A DNA stretch of 64,000 nt, taken from NCBI GenBank assembly GCA_002339325.1, contig DDKK01000010.1, positions 1 to 64,000 on the forward strand, given 5' to 3'. Both the position numbers and the translations under genes were made by a program. The number at the start of each line of letters is the position of its first letter. Within the stretch, counting starts at the first letter, position 1. Of this stretch, positions 42,633 through 51,911 are shown piece after piece. Below the pieces are notes generated by a model. That model worked only from the letters and a program-made list of their open reading frames with translations. It did not search any database and was not told the origin of the DNA. This stretch comes from Nitrospiraceae bacterium UBA2600 (GTDB lineage: Bacteria > Nitrospirota > Thermodesulfovibrionia > Thermodesulfovibrionales > Thermodesulfovibrionaceae).

Positions 42633-42911
42633 TCACTTGTTCAATGCTTCTCTGAGAGCCTTGCTCATCTTAAAACTTATGGCTCTCTGGGGAGGAACAG
42701 TGATTTTCTCGCCTGTTTTTGGATTTCTTGCAATTCTTCCTTGTCTCTCTTTTATTTTAAAATTCGCAAATCCTCGTATCTCTATCTTTTCTCCTTTTGA
42801 AAGAGCCTCTTTCATACAGTCAAAAATCATATCTATGACTGTTTCTATCTGCTTTTTTGTCAAAATATCTACTTTCTGAGCCACCTTTTCAATCAATTCT
42901 GACCTTTTCAT
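42633..42911 (-). CDS. HU/IHF family DNA-binding protein
   Basis: This 92-residue protein matches the HU/IHF fold: SELIEKVAQKVDILTKKQIE, the signature GFANFKIKERQGRIARNPKTG, and IPP-like VPPQRAISFKMSKALRE. It bends DNA; the spot after sppA/rpsA corresponds to ihfB in other genomes. AAGGAGG precedes the ATG. HU versus IHF cannot be settled from one subunit. Confidence 0.95.
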   Translation of the reverse strand: MKRSELIEKVAQKVDILTKKQIETVIDMIFDCMKEALSKGEKIEIRGFANFKIKERQGRIARNPKTGEKITVPPQRAISFKMSKALREALNK

Positions 42912-42924
42912 AAGTAACCTCCTT

Positions 42925-43782
42925 TTAATTTTCTATTTGTGGACGATAGATATAGTAAAGCTGCAAATGGGGCAAAATCTTTTTAATAATCGATTCTGTA
43001 TCTCCCTTTAAAAAATCTTTTAATAATGTAGACTTTTTCATGATTATATCAGGTTCTCCTCTTATTTTACCAAGCTGAGCAGCAACTTTTATAGCATGGT
43101 CTAAGTCTCCTATTTCATCAACAAGGCCTATTTCCTTTGCTTTTATTCCCGTAAAAACTCTTCCGTCAGCTATTTTTTTAACTCTTTCAAGGGAAATTTT
43201 TCTGCCTTCTGCTACTGCATTTATAAACTGAGTATGAACATCGTCAAGAAGATTTTGTAGCACTTCCCTTTCATCACTCTGAAGAGGCTTAAGAGGAGAG
43301 GTCATGTCTTTGTATCTTCCACTTTTAATAACCTCTGCTTTAATGCCTACTTTATCAAGCAATCCTTTTATATTAGGCAGTTCCATTAAAACGCCTATTG
43401 AACCCGTAAGAGTTCCTGGATTAGCAATTATTTTAGTAGCAGGACAGGAGATATAGTAACCTCCCGAGGCTGCTACTGAACCCATTGAAACAACAACCGG
43501 TTTAACTTTGGTAGTTCTCTTAATCTCTTCGTATATCTCCTGAGAAGGAACTACAGCTCCACCAGGGCTGTCTACTCTGATTATAATAGCTCTTACAGAA
43601 GGATTTTTTTTGTATTGTTTAATCTCCTCAACAATTGCCGTTGAATCGACAATAACTCCTTTGACATTTACAATGGCAATTTTGCCAGTTGAAAGACCGC
43701 TTTCCATTATTGTAGCAAGGAAACTAATGAAAAAAATGCTTCCTAAGATTATCAAAAAAATTTTTAACTTTCTACTCTTCAT
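42925..43782 (-). CDS. sppA: Signal peptide peptidase SppA (short form)
   Basis: This 285-residue protein has an N-terminal membrane helix (8-24) and the S49 protease core: RVDSPGGAVVPSQEIYEEI, catalytic Ser in SMGSVAASGGYYISCPA, TLTGSIGVL and the Lys in KSGRYKDMTSPLKPL. It degrades cleaved signal peptides in the membrane. At this length it is the short form of SppA (E. coli has a doubled form). The rpsA stop overlaps its ATG as TAATG. Confidence 0.95.
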   Translation of the reverse strand: MKSRKLKIFLIILGSIFFISFLATIMESGLSTGKIAIVNVKGVIVDSTAIVEEIKQYKKNPSVRAIIIRVDSPGGAVVPSQEIYEEIKRTTKVKPVVVSMGSVAASGGYYISCPATKIIANPGTLTGSIGVLMELPNIKGLLDKVGIKAEVIKSGRYKDMTSPLKPLQSDEREVLQNLLDDVHTQFINAVAEGRKISLERVKKIADGRVFTGIKAKEIGLVDEIGDLDHAIKVAAQLGKIRGEPDIIMKKSTLLKDFLKGDTESIIKKILPHLQLYYIYRPQIEN

Positions 43783-45377
43783 TATTCCTCAGCCTTCTTC
43801 ATACTTAAACCAATTTTTCTCTTCTCTGGGTCAACCTTTATTACAAGCACCTTTATCTCATCGCCTTCTTTAACATTTCTGTCTTTGCTTATCTCCGAAT
43901 TATAGACAAGGCCTTCAACCACTCCCTCTAAGTCAACAAATAAGCCATGTTCAGTTTTCTTTATTACCTTAGCATTGTATATCTCGCCAACTTTGAATTT
44001 CTCAGGAATCTCCTTTAACCAGGGGTCTTCTGAAAGTTGCTTAATACCAAGGGAAAGTTTCTCCTTTTCAGGTTCGAAATTCAATATCACTGCCTCTACT
44101 TTCTGGCCTTTCTTAAAAAGACTTGAAGGATGCTGAACATGTTTTGTCCATGATATGTCTGAGATGTGAACAAGTCCATCAACGCCTTCAGGTAATCTTA
44201 TAAAAACTCCAAAATCTGTTATAGTCTTTACTTTACCAGTTACTATGTCTCCAACTTTATATCTCTTTGCAACCACCTCCCAGGGTTTAGGTTTTAATTG
44301 TTTCAGACTTAGAGAAATTTTTCTGTTAGCCTTGTCAATTTCTATAATCTTAAGATTTAACCAATCATCAATATCTGCATAGTATGAAGGATTTTTAGGT
44401 GAAACCCAGTCAAGTTCGCTTAGATGAATAAGCCCTTCAACTCCCTCCTCAAGCTCAACAAAAATTCCAAACTCTTCAATTCTCGTAACTTTCCCTCTTA
44501 CCTTCATGCCAGCTTGATACTTTTTATCTATGTTTTCCCACGGGTCTGTCTTTTTCTGTTTGTATCCTAAAGTAATTCTCTCATTTTCCAGGTCAGACTT
44601 TAGAATCACAAACTCATATTCTTTGCCAATTTCAAAAAATTGTGATGGATGTTTAACTTTTCCCCATGATATATCTGAAATATGCAGAAAACCATCTATT
44701 CCACCGAGGTCAACAAAAACACCGTAATTGGTTATATTTTTTACTACGCCCTTTATTCTTGCTCCTTCCTTAACTTTGTCTGTTAGGTCTTTTTTGAGCT
44801 TTTCTCTTTCCTGCTCAAGATAGGCTTTTCTTGAAAAAACCAACGAGGTTTTAAGATTTTTCCAATTGCCATACAGATTTTTAGGGGGCTCTATTTTTTC
44901 TATCTTTACTTTAAAAGTTTTGCCTGTGTATTCATCAAGAGCCTTAGGTTTTTTTAAGTCTAAAAGTGAAGCTGGAATAAATCCTCTTATTCCCTTAAAT
45001 GATGCCAGAAGACCTCCTTTAGTTTTTGCTAAGACAGTAACTTCAACGGGTAATCCTTTTTGAGAAGATTCGATTAAATCTTCCCAAGCTTTTATTTTTA
45101 CAGCTCTGTCTCTTGAAAGATAAATAGCACCCTGAGCATCGTCTATTTTTTCAATAAAAACATCGATTTCATCTCCTTCTTTGATAGATTTTTGTTCTTC
45201 TGGAGAAAAATCATTTATTGGGATAATTCCCTCAAACTTATATCCTACATCCACAATTATTCCATCATTTCTTATACCTATAACTTTTCCCTTTACTATT
45301 TCCCCCCTTTCTACATGTGATAGAGAACTCTCATAGAGACTTTCAAGTTCTTGACTTTCATTAAGCTGATTCTGCAT
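43782..45377 (-). CDS. rpsA: 30S ribosomal protein S1, six S1 domains
   Basis: This 531-residue protein has six S1 RNA-binding repeats, starting near GEIVKGKVIGIRNDG, GLPVEVTVLAKTKGG, GARIKGVVKNITNYG, GMKVRGKVTRIEEFG, GDIVTGKVKTITDFG and GEIYNAKVIKKTEHG. It helps the ribosome capture mRNA. The full-length form matters given the many likely leaderless mRNAs here, since S1 is dispensable for leaderless initiation. Order cmk-ispH-rpsA-sppA is conserved in many bacteria. Confidence 0.97.
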   Translation of the reverse strand: MQNQLNESQELESLYESSLSHVERGEIVKGKVIGIRNDGIIVDVGYKFEGIIPINDFSPEEQKSIKEGDEIDVFIEKIDDAQGAIYLSRDRAVKIKAWEDLIESSQKGLPVEVTVLAKTKGGLLASFKGIRGFIPASLLDLKKPKALDEYTGKTFKVKIEKIEPPKNLYGNWKNLKTSLVFSRKAYLEQEREKLKKDLTDKVKEGARIKGVVKNITNYGVFVDLGGIDGFLHISDISWGKVKHPSQFFEIGKEYEFVILKSDLENERITLGYKQKKTDPWENIDKKYQAGMKVRGKVTRIEEFGIFVELEEGVEGLIHLSELDWVSPKNPSYYADIDDWLNLKIIEIDKANRKISLSLKQLKPKPWEVVAKRYKVGDIVTGKVKTITDFGVFIRLPEGVDGLVHISDISWTKHVQHPSSLFKKGQKVEAVILNFEPEKEKLSLGIKQLSEDPWLKEIPEKFKVGEIYNAKVIKKTEHGLFVDLEGVVEGLVYNSEISKDRNVKEGDEIKVLVIKVDPEKRKIGLSMKKAEE

Positions 45378-45396
45378 CTTCCACTTCCTCCTTTAT

Positions 45397-46239
45397 TTAT
45401 AAACATTTTATTTTATCAATAATTTGATTAATTATCCACTGAGGAGTTGATGCCCCTGCTGTAATGCCTATCTTTTTAACATTTTTAAACCATTCCCTTT
45501 CTATTTCTTTTGTATCCTCTATGTGATAGGTTTTAACTCCTATATTTCTACAGAGATTTGCAAGCTGTGTTGTATTGGCACTGTTTTTTCCGCCTATAAC
45601 AAGCATCAAATCAACATCTTTTGCTACTTTTTCAGTAGATTCAAGACGCTTTGCAGTAAAATTACAGAGAGTATTGAAAGTTCTTATTTCTTCAAACTCA
45701 TTTAGAGACTTTATTATTCCTTTTAAAATATCTTTAACCTTTGAGAAAGGCTGGGTGGTCTGCTGAATAATGCCTATTTTTTTATTTAATATGGGTATTT
45801 CATCAGAACTTATTACTACAGCATTATCTCCTGCATAACTGTAAATTCCCTTTACCTCTGGATGTTCTTTGTCTCCAATTATCACTACCTGATAACCTTC
45901 TGATGACAGCTTTGCAGCTATTTTTTGGGCTTTTCTTACAAATGGACAGGTAGCATCTATTATTTCATAGCCACCCTTTTTTAACTCTTCAAGCTTATCT
46001 TTTGAGATTCCGTGAGCTCTTATTATGAGAGTTTTTATGTTAGTTTGTCCGCTTGTATCCTCTATGGGATTGACACCAAGTTCTTTTAATTTTTCAACTA
46101 CCTGAGGATTATGAATAATAGGACCTAAAGTAAATACGCCATCCTTATGTTTTTTTGCTACTTTGAAAGCTATATCAATTGCTCTCTTTACTCCAAAACA
46201 GAACCCCGCACCCTCAACAAGAACAATTTCTACATTCAT
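45397..46239 (-). CDS. ispH: 4-hydroxy-3-methylbut-2-enyl diphosphate reductase IspH
   Basis: This 280-residue protein has the [4Fe-4S]-binding cysteines in AGFCFGVKRAI (C14), IDATCPFVRKA (~96) and FNTLCNFTAKR (~190). Active-site residues include RAHGISKD and the E/SxN-like GGKNSANT. It makes IPP and DMAPP in the MEP isoprenoid route. It lies between cmk and rpsA. Confidence 0.96.
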   Translation of the reverse strand: MNVEIVLVEGAGFCFGVKRAIDIAFKVAKKHKDGVFTLGPIIHNPQVVEKLKELGVNPIEDTSGQTNIKTLIIRAHGISKDKLEELKKGGYEIIDATCPFVRKAQKIAAKLSSEGYQVVIIGDKEHPEVKGIYSYAGDNAVVISSDEIPILNKKIGIIQQTTQPFSKVKDILKGIIKSLNEFEEIRTFNTLCNFTAKRLESTEKVAKDVDLMLVIGGKNSANTTQLANLCRNIGVKTYHIEDTKEIEREWFKNVKKIGITAGASTPQWIINQIIDKIKCL

Positions 46240-46262
46240 ACTGTTTTTGATAATACAAGATA

Positions 46263-46931
46263 TCAGTTATCCTCTGCAACTTTTTTTAAAATTATTGACA
46301 CAACCTCATCGATGGAATAAAGGGAAGTGTCAATATAAAAGGCATCCTTTGCCCTTATTAAAGGCGCATCCTTTCGGGTAGAGTCTCTTTTATCTCGGTC
46401 TATAACGTCTCTTAAAGCTTCTTCAAAGGTTATTGATTTGCCAAGAATTAAAAGTTGTTCGTATCTTCTTTTTGCTCTTATCTCTGGTGAGGCATCGAGA
46501 TAGAACTTTTTCCAAGCATCGGGAAAGACTACTGTTGTCATGTCTCGACCTTCTGCAACAGTGTCATAGCGTTCAGCAAATTGTCGCTGAATGGGGAGAA
46601 GAAAATCTCTTATAAGTCGCATAGCTGAAAGTTGGGAGGTAATAATTCCAACTCGTGGTTCTCTAATTGCCAATGATATATCCTCACCTGAAAGGCAAAC
46701 TCTTCCATTTTCATAATTAATTTCAATGTAAGAAAGCTCGGTTTTTATTACGTCTTCACTTATAGAGGAAAATTCCACTGCATCACCAAATTTCTTAAAA
46801 AAATAATATGCCACCGCTCTGTAAAGTGAACCAGTGTCAAGATAAAAAAAATTCAATGCCTTTGCCACTGTTTTTGAAACAGTGCTTTTACCTGCTCCAG
46901 AAGGACCATCAATAGCTATTACCTTTTTCAA
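46263..46931 (-). CDS. cmk: Cytidylate kinase
   Basis: This 222-residue P-loop kinase has GPSGAGKS near 9-16, LDTGSLYRAVAY, VAEGRDMTTVVFPDA and RDKRDSTRKDAPLI (Lid). It phosphorylates CMP/dCMP. It overlaps aroA by 4 bases (ATGA). Confidence 0.96.
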   Translation of the reverse strand: MKKVIAIDGPSGAGKSTVSKTVAKALNFFYLDTGSLYRAVAYYFFKKFGDAVEFSSISEDVIKTELSYIEINYENGRVCLSGEDISLAIREPRVGIITSQLSAMRLIRDFLLPIQRQFAERYDTVAEGRDMTTVVFPDAWKKFYLDASPEIRAKRRYEQLLILGKSITFEEALRDVIDRDKRDSTRKDAPLIRAKDAFYIDTSLYSIDEVVSIILKKVAEDN

Positions 46932-48220
46932 TGCTGAAGCATCTCCAGAAGATTGTAAAATTCAGGGAAGGATATATCAACACATTCGGCATCTTTTATT
47001 TTAGTTTCACCATCAGCTATAAGCCCCGCTATACTTAAAGCCATAGCAATTCGGTGGTCTTTATAAGAGTAAACTTCGGCAGCCTTTATTTTACAAGGGC
47101 CCTTAATCTCTACGCCGTCATCTAACTCGTGTATATCAACTCCCATTTTATTTAACTCAGTTGTCATTGCTTTGATTCGGTCAGACTCCTTAGCCCTTAA
47201 GTCCTTTGCGTCTTTTATTATAGTTACTCCTTCTGCCTGCGAGGCAATAACGCAGAGAATTGGAAATTCATCTATTAGTCGCGGAATGATATTCCCTTCA
47301 ATTAAAGTTCCCTTTAACTTCTCGCTACTTCTGATTAAAAGGTCACCAAGAAGTTCTCCTGCTTGCTCCCTTTTGTTTATTACTGATATGTTTGCTCCCA
47401 TATTAATTAAGACATCCATTAAACCCGTTCTTGTATTGTTCAGACATACATCTTTAATTAATACTTCTGAATCTTTAACCAATGAGGCAGCGGCTATAAA
47501 AAAGGCAGCTGACGAAAAATCTCCTGGAATACTTATATCTAATGGTTTTAATTCTTCTCTTAAGGGAGATATTTCAATCCTATTGCCGTCTATTTCTAAC
47601 TCTGCTCCCATGCTTTTTAGCATCTTCTCTGTATGGTCTCTGCTTTTATAAGGTTCAGAGACCGAGGTCTTACCTTGAGCAAAAAGGCCTGCAAGAAGAA
47701 TAGCACTTTTTACCTGTGCACTTGCAATTGGCATATCGTAATCTATACCCTTTATAGAACCTCCTTTTATAGCAAGAGGAGGCAGTCGATTTTCATCCCT
47801 GCCCATAATAGTTGCTCCCATGAGAGATAGAGGAGTAACTATTCTTTTCATCGGCCTCTGTCTTAAAGAGTCATCGCCTGTAAGAACGCTAAAAAAGGAT
47901 TGTCCCGCAAGAATTCCGCTTAAAAGTCTCATAGTTGTGCCTGAATTACCACAATCAATAACATTATCAGGCTCTATTAGCGACTTTAATCCTTTTCCGT
48001 GAACAACAATCTCTTTTGTTTCGGTTATTTCAATATCTACTCCCAGAAGTCTCATTGAATTAAGAGAGCTGAGGGGGTCTTTTGCCCACAGAAAATTCTT
48101 TATTACTGAACTACCGTTTGCCAAAGAGGCAAAAATTACTGCCCTGTGGGATATGGATTTGTCAGGAGGCGTGACTATTTGCCCTCTTAGTTGCTTAGCT
48201 TTTTTTATAACCCTGTCCAT
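46928..48220 (-). CDS. aroA: 3-phosphoshikimate 1-carboxyvinyltransferase (EPSP synthase)
   Basis: This 430-residue protein has PPDKSISHRAVIFASLA near 17, DCGNSGTTMRLLSG near 89, DDSLRQRPMKR near 117 and the C-terminal DHRIAMALSIAG. It makes 5-enolpyruvylshikimate-3-phosphate for chorismate and aromatic amino acids. It is followed by cmk, a widespread gene order. The motif LSGILAGQ is close to the class I pattern. Confidence 0.96.
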   Translation of the reverse strand: MDRVIKKAKQLRGQIVTPPDKSISHRAVIFASLANGSSVIKNFLWAKDPLSSLNSMRLLGVDIEITETKEIVVHGKGLKSLIEPDNVIDCGNSGTTMRLLSGILAGQSFFSVLTGDDSLRQRPMKRIVTPLSLMGATIMGRDENRLPPLAIKGGSIKGIDYDMPIASAQVKSAILLAGLFAQGKTSVSEPYKSRDHTEKMLKSMGAELEIDGNRIEISPLREELKPLDISIPGDFSSAAFFIAAASLVKDSEVLIKDVCLNNTRTGLMDVLINMGANISVINKREQAGELLGDLLIRSSEKLKGTLIEGNIIPRLIDEFPILCVIASQAEGVTIIKDAKDLRAKESDRIKAMTTELNKMGVDIHELDDGVEIKGPCKIKAAEVYSYKDHRIAMALSIAGLIADGETKIKDAECVDISFPEFYNLLEMLQH

Positions 48221-48274
48221 CGTAAAGATTAAAAAATATTATAAACCGAAAAGATTAAAAATTTCTTCTAATGG

Positions 48275-49072
48275 CTATCGGCTTCTTTTAAATATAAAGG
48301 AAAAGATGAAAAGAGAAATTAATATAACAGATATTGATGCACCAAGTGGAATGTCTGAGTAGTAAGAAAGAAAGATGCCGGCATAGGAAGAAAAAACAGA
48401 GTATATAACAGACATAATAGCAGTAAAGCGTAGACTTTTAGCTATTTGCATGGCACTTAATACTGGGATTAACATAAGAGAGCCTATCAATAATGCACCC
48501 ATAGTTTTTATTGATATGGAAATGCAAACTGCTACAGTAATAGCAAAAATCATCTTTAGAAAAGAGATATTTATGCCACTTGCCTGTGCAATCTCTTCGT
48601 CAATGCATAAATTCAACATTTTTTTGTGAAATTTTATCAGAAAAAAAATACATAAAATAGAACCACAGAGAATTAAATATAAATCCTCTTGAGATGTTGT
48701 AGATAGGCTACCAAAAAGAATGCTCATAACCGAAGCTGACTTCCCAGAGAGAGTTATCAAAAGCACCGAAAGGGCAACACCTGCATAAAGGAAAAGAGAA
48801 AGAGAACCTTCTGCAGGAAGCTTGCCTTTTGTTCTTAAATGTTCAACCGAGACTGCTACTGTTATACTCAAAGCCACAAGTATAAGCAATGAGTTTAGAT
48901 TGAGAAAAACGCTTAGAGCAATTGCAAGAAAACCAACATGGGCAAGAGTATCAGCAAAAAAGGCATATCTTCTAAAAATCAAAAAAACTCCAATAAGAGG
49001 AGCAATTGGAGCAATTAGCGTTACCACCCAAAAGGCTCTCTTTAATATGTCTAATTCAAAAATTTCCATCAT
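48275..49072 (-). CDS. znuB: Zinc/manganese ABC transporter permease (ZnuB type)
   Basis: This 265-residue protein has about 8 helices and the ABC-3 metal permease pattern: FFADTLAHVGFLAIAL (near 34), SVLFGSLSTTS and GALLIGSLMLIPVLSAM. It forms the channel for Zn2+ or Mn2+. The ATG overlaps the znuC stop. The metal is not decided by sequence; no Zur gene or site is visible. Confidence 0.92.
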   Translation of the reverse strand: MMEIFELDILKRAFWVVTLIAPIAPLIGVFLIFRRYAFFADTLAHVGFLAIALSVFLNLNSLLILVALSITVAVSVEHLRTKGKLPAEGSLSLFLYAGVALSVLLITLSGKSASVMSILFGSLSTTSQEDLYLILCGSILCIFFLIKFHKKMLNLCIDEEIAQASGINISFLKMIFAITVAVCISISIKTMGALLIGSLMLIPVLSAMQIAKSLRFTAIMSVIYSVFSSYAGIFLSYYSDIPLGASISVILISLFIFSFIFKRSR

Positions 49073-49818
49073 CTCTTGTGTGGAAAAGAGACATATGAGG
49101 GATAGAGCATTTTCATATATTCCTCTTTTAGTAATTTCTGAGGCTCACCAAGACATACCATCCTCTTGTTAAGACATAGCAGACATTTAGACTCGTGGGT
49201 AAAGGTTGCTATGTCATGAGTGACAACCAAGATTGATACACCAAAATCTCTGTTTAGTCTTTCAAGGATATCAAGAAGGTCGTCACGAGAGTGAGGGTCT
49301 ATACCTGTTGTTGGCTCGTCTAATAGCAGTATTCTCGGTTTAACAACTACAGCTCTTGCTAAAAAAGCTTTTTGTCTTTCTCCTCCTGAAAGCTCTCTTA
49401 ATGGCTTTTTGTGAAGATGTTCTATTTTAAACAAACTCATTGCCCACTCAACAGTGTCTCTGTCAGACTTCTCAGTTCCGCTTCTTACAAGTTCTTCAAC
49501 AGTGAGAGGCATTTCATAAATGTTTTGGGAAATTCTTTGAGGCAAATATCCTATTGGCTCGTTTTTTATGTAAGCCTCCGGTTCAAATCCTTTTATTAAA
49601 ATTTTACCTGTTTTAGGCTTTATTAAACCAAGAATTAATCTTAAAAGAGTTGTTTTCCCTGCACCGTTAGGACCGACTATTCCAAGATAGCATCCCTCTT
49701 CTACCTGAAAGTTTATATCTTCGAGTATGGTAACTCCGTTAGTAGCATAGGTGACATGAGAAATGTCTATAAGTGAAACTTTTTTCGAATTTAAGATTTT
49801 TAATTTTTCATCGGTCAT
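49069..49818 (-). CDS. znuC: Zinc/manganese ABC transporter ATPase (ZnuC type)
   Basis: This 249-residue ATPase has Walker A GPNGAGKT near 49, Q-loop LPQRISQ, signature LSGGERQK and Walker B ILLLDEPTTGIDPH. It powers metal uptake with the neighbouring permease and binding protein. It overlaps znuA by 11 bases and znuB by 4 bases. Operon order znuA-znuC-znuB follows transcription. Confidence 0.93.
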   Translation of the reverse strand: MTDEKLKILNSKKVSLIDISHVTYATNGVTILEDINFQVEEGCYLGIVGPNGAGKTTLLRLILGLIKPKTGKILIKGFEPEAYIKNEPIGYLPQRISQNIYEMPLTVEELVRSGTEKSDRDTVEWAMSLFKIEHLHKKPLRELSGGERQKAFLARAVVVKPRILLLDEPTTGIDPHSRDDLLDILERLNRDFGVSILVVTHDIATFTHESKCLLCLNKRMVCLGEPQKLLKEEYMKMLYPSYVSFPHKR

Positions 49819-50728
49819 CTTTTTTGCATTTTAGAGCCTTTGAAAGAACTTTTAGATTATCCTGCATTACGGAAATATAATCTCTTTCTGTTTTTGCGTG
49901 ATAGGTATTGAAATACAATATCTTTGTCCCTGTTTCTTGAGAGAGTGTTCTGGCAATTCTATCTCCTTCCTGTTCAGTGACGATATATTCTATGGAATTC
50001 TTTTTAATAATCTCCTTCAAATGCTTTATTCTTTTCGGAGAAGGCTCATCTTCTGGTTCATGAACTATAAAATGTGAGATAAATCCATATCGATCTGCGG
50101 GATAATTCAAAAATTCATGAGTTGTAATCACATCCCTAAGTAAACATCCTGAAAGAGTTTCTCTATATGTCCTATCAAGCTCTCTTAGTCTCTGTTCATA
50201 GCTGAGAAAATTTTTCTCGATAAGAGATTTTCTATCAGAGAAGAGCTTAATAAGTTCGTTTTTTACTCTATCTGCTATTTCAAGAACAAGATGGGGGTCT
50301 AACCATATATGAGGGTCTAACTCCCTTGAACCACTGTAGTTCTTCATGGGAATAATATCTTTAAGTCTTATGAGTCTTACACCCTTAGAAGAAAGTTCTT
50401 TCCTCAGATTGTCAATCCAACGGTCAACATCTGTATCGCCAATATATAAGATTACATCGGCACTGTAAAGTTTCCGAACGTCTTTTAAGGATGGTTCATA
50501 ATGATGGGGGTCAACACCAGAGGGAAGGATTGTCTCAACAAAAGCGTCGGGAAGCAAACTTTTAATAAACTGCTCAAGGGCAAAAATGCTCGTGTATGCT
50601 TTAATAACAGAAGTTTTTATCTCTGATTTCTCCTCTTTTTTAGCACATCCCTGAAGAGAGATTAATCCTATGATTACAAATAGGACTACTCCATAAAATA
50701 TAACTTTTGGGGGCTTAGAGAGATACAT
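49808..50728 (-). CDS. znuA: Zinc/manganese-binding lipoprotein (ZnuA type)
   Basis: This 306-residue lipoprotein has a signal with lipobox LQGC (C28). It is a cluster A-I metal-binding protein with ligands in GVDPHHYEPS, DPHIWLDPH, TTHEFLNYPADRYGF and EQEGDRIARTLSQETG. It captures Zn2+ or Mn2+ in the periplasm. The His-rich loop of classic ZnuA is absent. GGGAGGT precedes the ATG. It lies 82 bases after dnaJ on the same strand with no clear terminator between. Confidence 0.92.
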   Translation of the reverse strand: MYLSKPPKVIFYGVVLFVIIGLISLQGCAKKEEKSEIKTSVIKAYTSIFALEQFIKSLLPDAFVETILPSGVDPHHYEPSLKDVRKLYSADVILYIGDTDVDRWIDNLRKELSSKGVRLIRLKDIIPMKNYSGSRELDPHIWLDPHLVLEIADRVKNELIKLFSDRKSLIEKNFLSYEQRLRELDRTYRETLSGCLLRDVITTHEFLNYPADRYGFISHFIVHEPEDEPSPKRIKHLKEIIKKNSIEYIVTEQEGDRIARTLSQETGTKILYFNTYHAKTERDYISVMQDNLKVLSKALKCKKDDR

Positions 50729-50810
50729 AGTATAACCTCCCTTTAAAAGACAATATTCGAAAAATCATTAATTGTTACTTCTAAGTGTCTATATTTTTAT
50801 AAATTTTTTC

Positions 50811-51911
50811 TCAAGTGGAGAAGATGTCTTTCAGCTTTTCTTTGAAGCCTTTAGCTCCTTTTTTTATCTCTTCGCCCGAAGCTTTTGCAAACTCTTCAAG
50901 AAGTTCCCGTTGCCTTTGAGTTAATTTTTTGGGAACATCAATGTATACAGTTACAATCTGTTCTCCTCTGTGATTACTCCCAACTCTTGGTAACCCCTTA
51001 CCTTTTATCTTAAAAACTCTTCCAGAAGGTGTTTGCGGTGGTATATAGATTTTTTCTTTCCCATCAAGAGTTGGAACTTCAATCTCTCCTCCGAAAACGG
51101 CCTTAACAAATGATATTGGCACAGAACAGTGAATATTAGTGCCTTCTCTCCTGAAATATTCATGCTCCTTAACGTTAATGTAAATGTAAAGGTCACCTCT
51201 TGGACCACCGTTTTCTCCGAGCTCTCCCTCTCCAGTTACCTTCAATCTCGTTCCCGTATCAACGCCCGGAGGAATTTTAATATTAAGAGAGTGTTCTATT
51301 TTTACTTTTCCAAGTCCAGAACAATCAGGGCAGGGGTCTTTTATAATTTTGCCTTTTCCTCCACATTTGGTACAGGTTTTTGATACGGAAAAGAATCCCT
51401 GATTGTATCTAACATATCCTGTTCCTCCGCAGGAAGGACAAACAATGGGCGCACTTCCTGGCTTTACTCCACTTCCGTTACAACTACCACACTCCTGCCA
51501 TCTCTGATAGTTAATCTCCTTGTCCACTCCAAAGGCTGCTTCTTCAAGAGTAATTGTAAGGTCATATCTTAAGTCAGCACCCCTTGTAGGTCTCTGTTTT
51601 TTAAATCCAAAGCTTCCGAAAAATCCCTCAAAGATATCCTCAAAGAGGTCTGTAAAGGTCGTATGGGTTTCAAAACCAAAGCCATTGCCCATAGGACCTT
51701 CAGCAGTGCCGTATCTATCGTAGTTTGCCCGACGGACAGGGTCACTAAGGCAGGAGTATGCCTCATTAATCTCTTTAAACTTCTCCTCAGCCTCTTTGTT
51801 TCCTGGGTTTAGGTCAGGATGATACTGACGGGCAAGGCGCCGGAACGCCTTTTTGATGTCCTCCTGAGAGGCGTCCCGGCTAACACCTAAGATGCTGTAG
51901 TAGTCTTTCAT
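50811..51911 (-). CDS. dnaJ: Chaperone DnaJ (type I)
   Basis: This 366-residue protein has a J domain with HPD in RRLARQYHPDLNPG, a Gly/Phe-rich linker, four zinc motifs (CGSCNGSG, CPSCGGTG, CTKCGGKG, CPDCSGLG) and a C-terminal substrate domain. It stimulates DnaK. It overlaps dnaK by 4 bases (ATGA). Confidence 0.97.
   Translation of the reverse strand: MKDYYSILGVSRDASQEDIKKAFRRLARQYHPDLNPGNKEAEEKFKEINEAYSCLSDPVRRANYDRYGTAEGPMGNGFGFETHTTFTDLFEDIFEGFFGSFGFKKQRPTRGADLRYDLTITLEEAAFGVDKEINYQRWQECGSCNGSGVKPGSAPIVCPSCGGTGYVRYNQGFFSVSKTCTKCGGKGKIIKDPCPDCSGLGKVKIEHSLNIKIPPGVDTGTRLKVTGEGELGENGGPRGDLYIYINVKEHEYFRREGTNIHCSVPISFVKAVFGGEIEVPTLDGKEKIYIPPQTPSGRVFKIKGKGLPRVGSNHRGEQIVTVYIDVPKKLTQRQRELLEEFAKASGEEIKKGAKGFKEKLKDIFST

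Noticed and set aside
47172..47651. 159-residue plus-strand frame inside aroA
   Set aside because: Shadow of aroA, whose motifs are intact.
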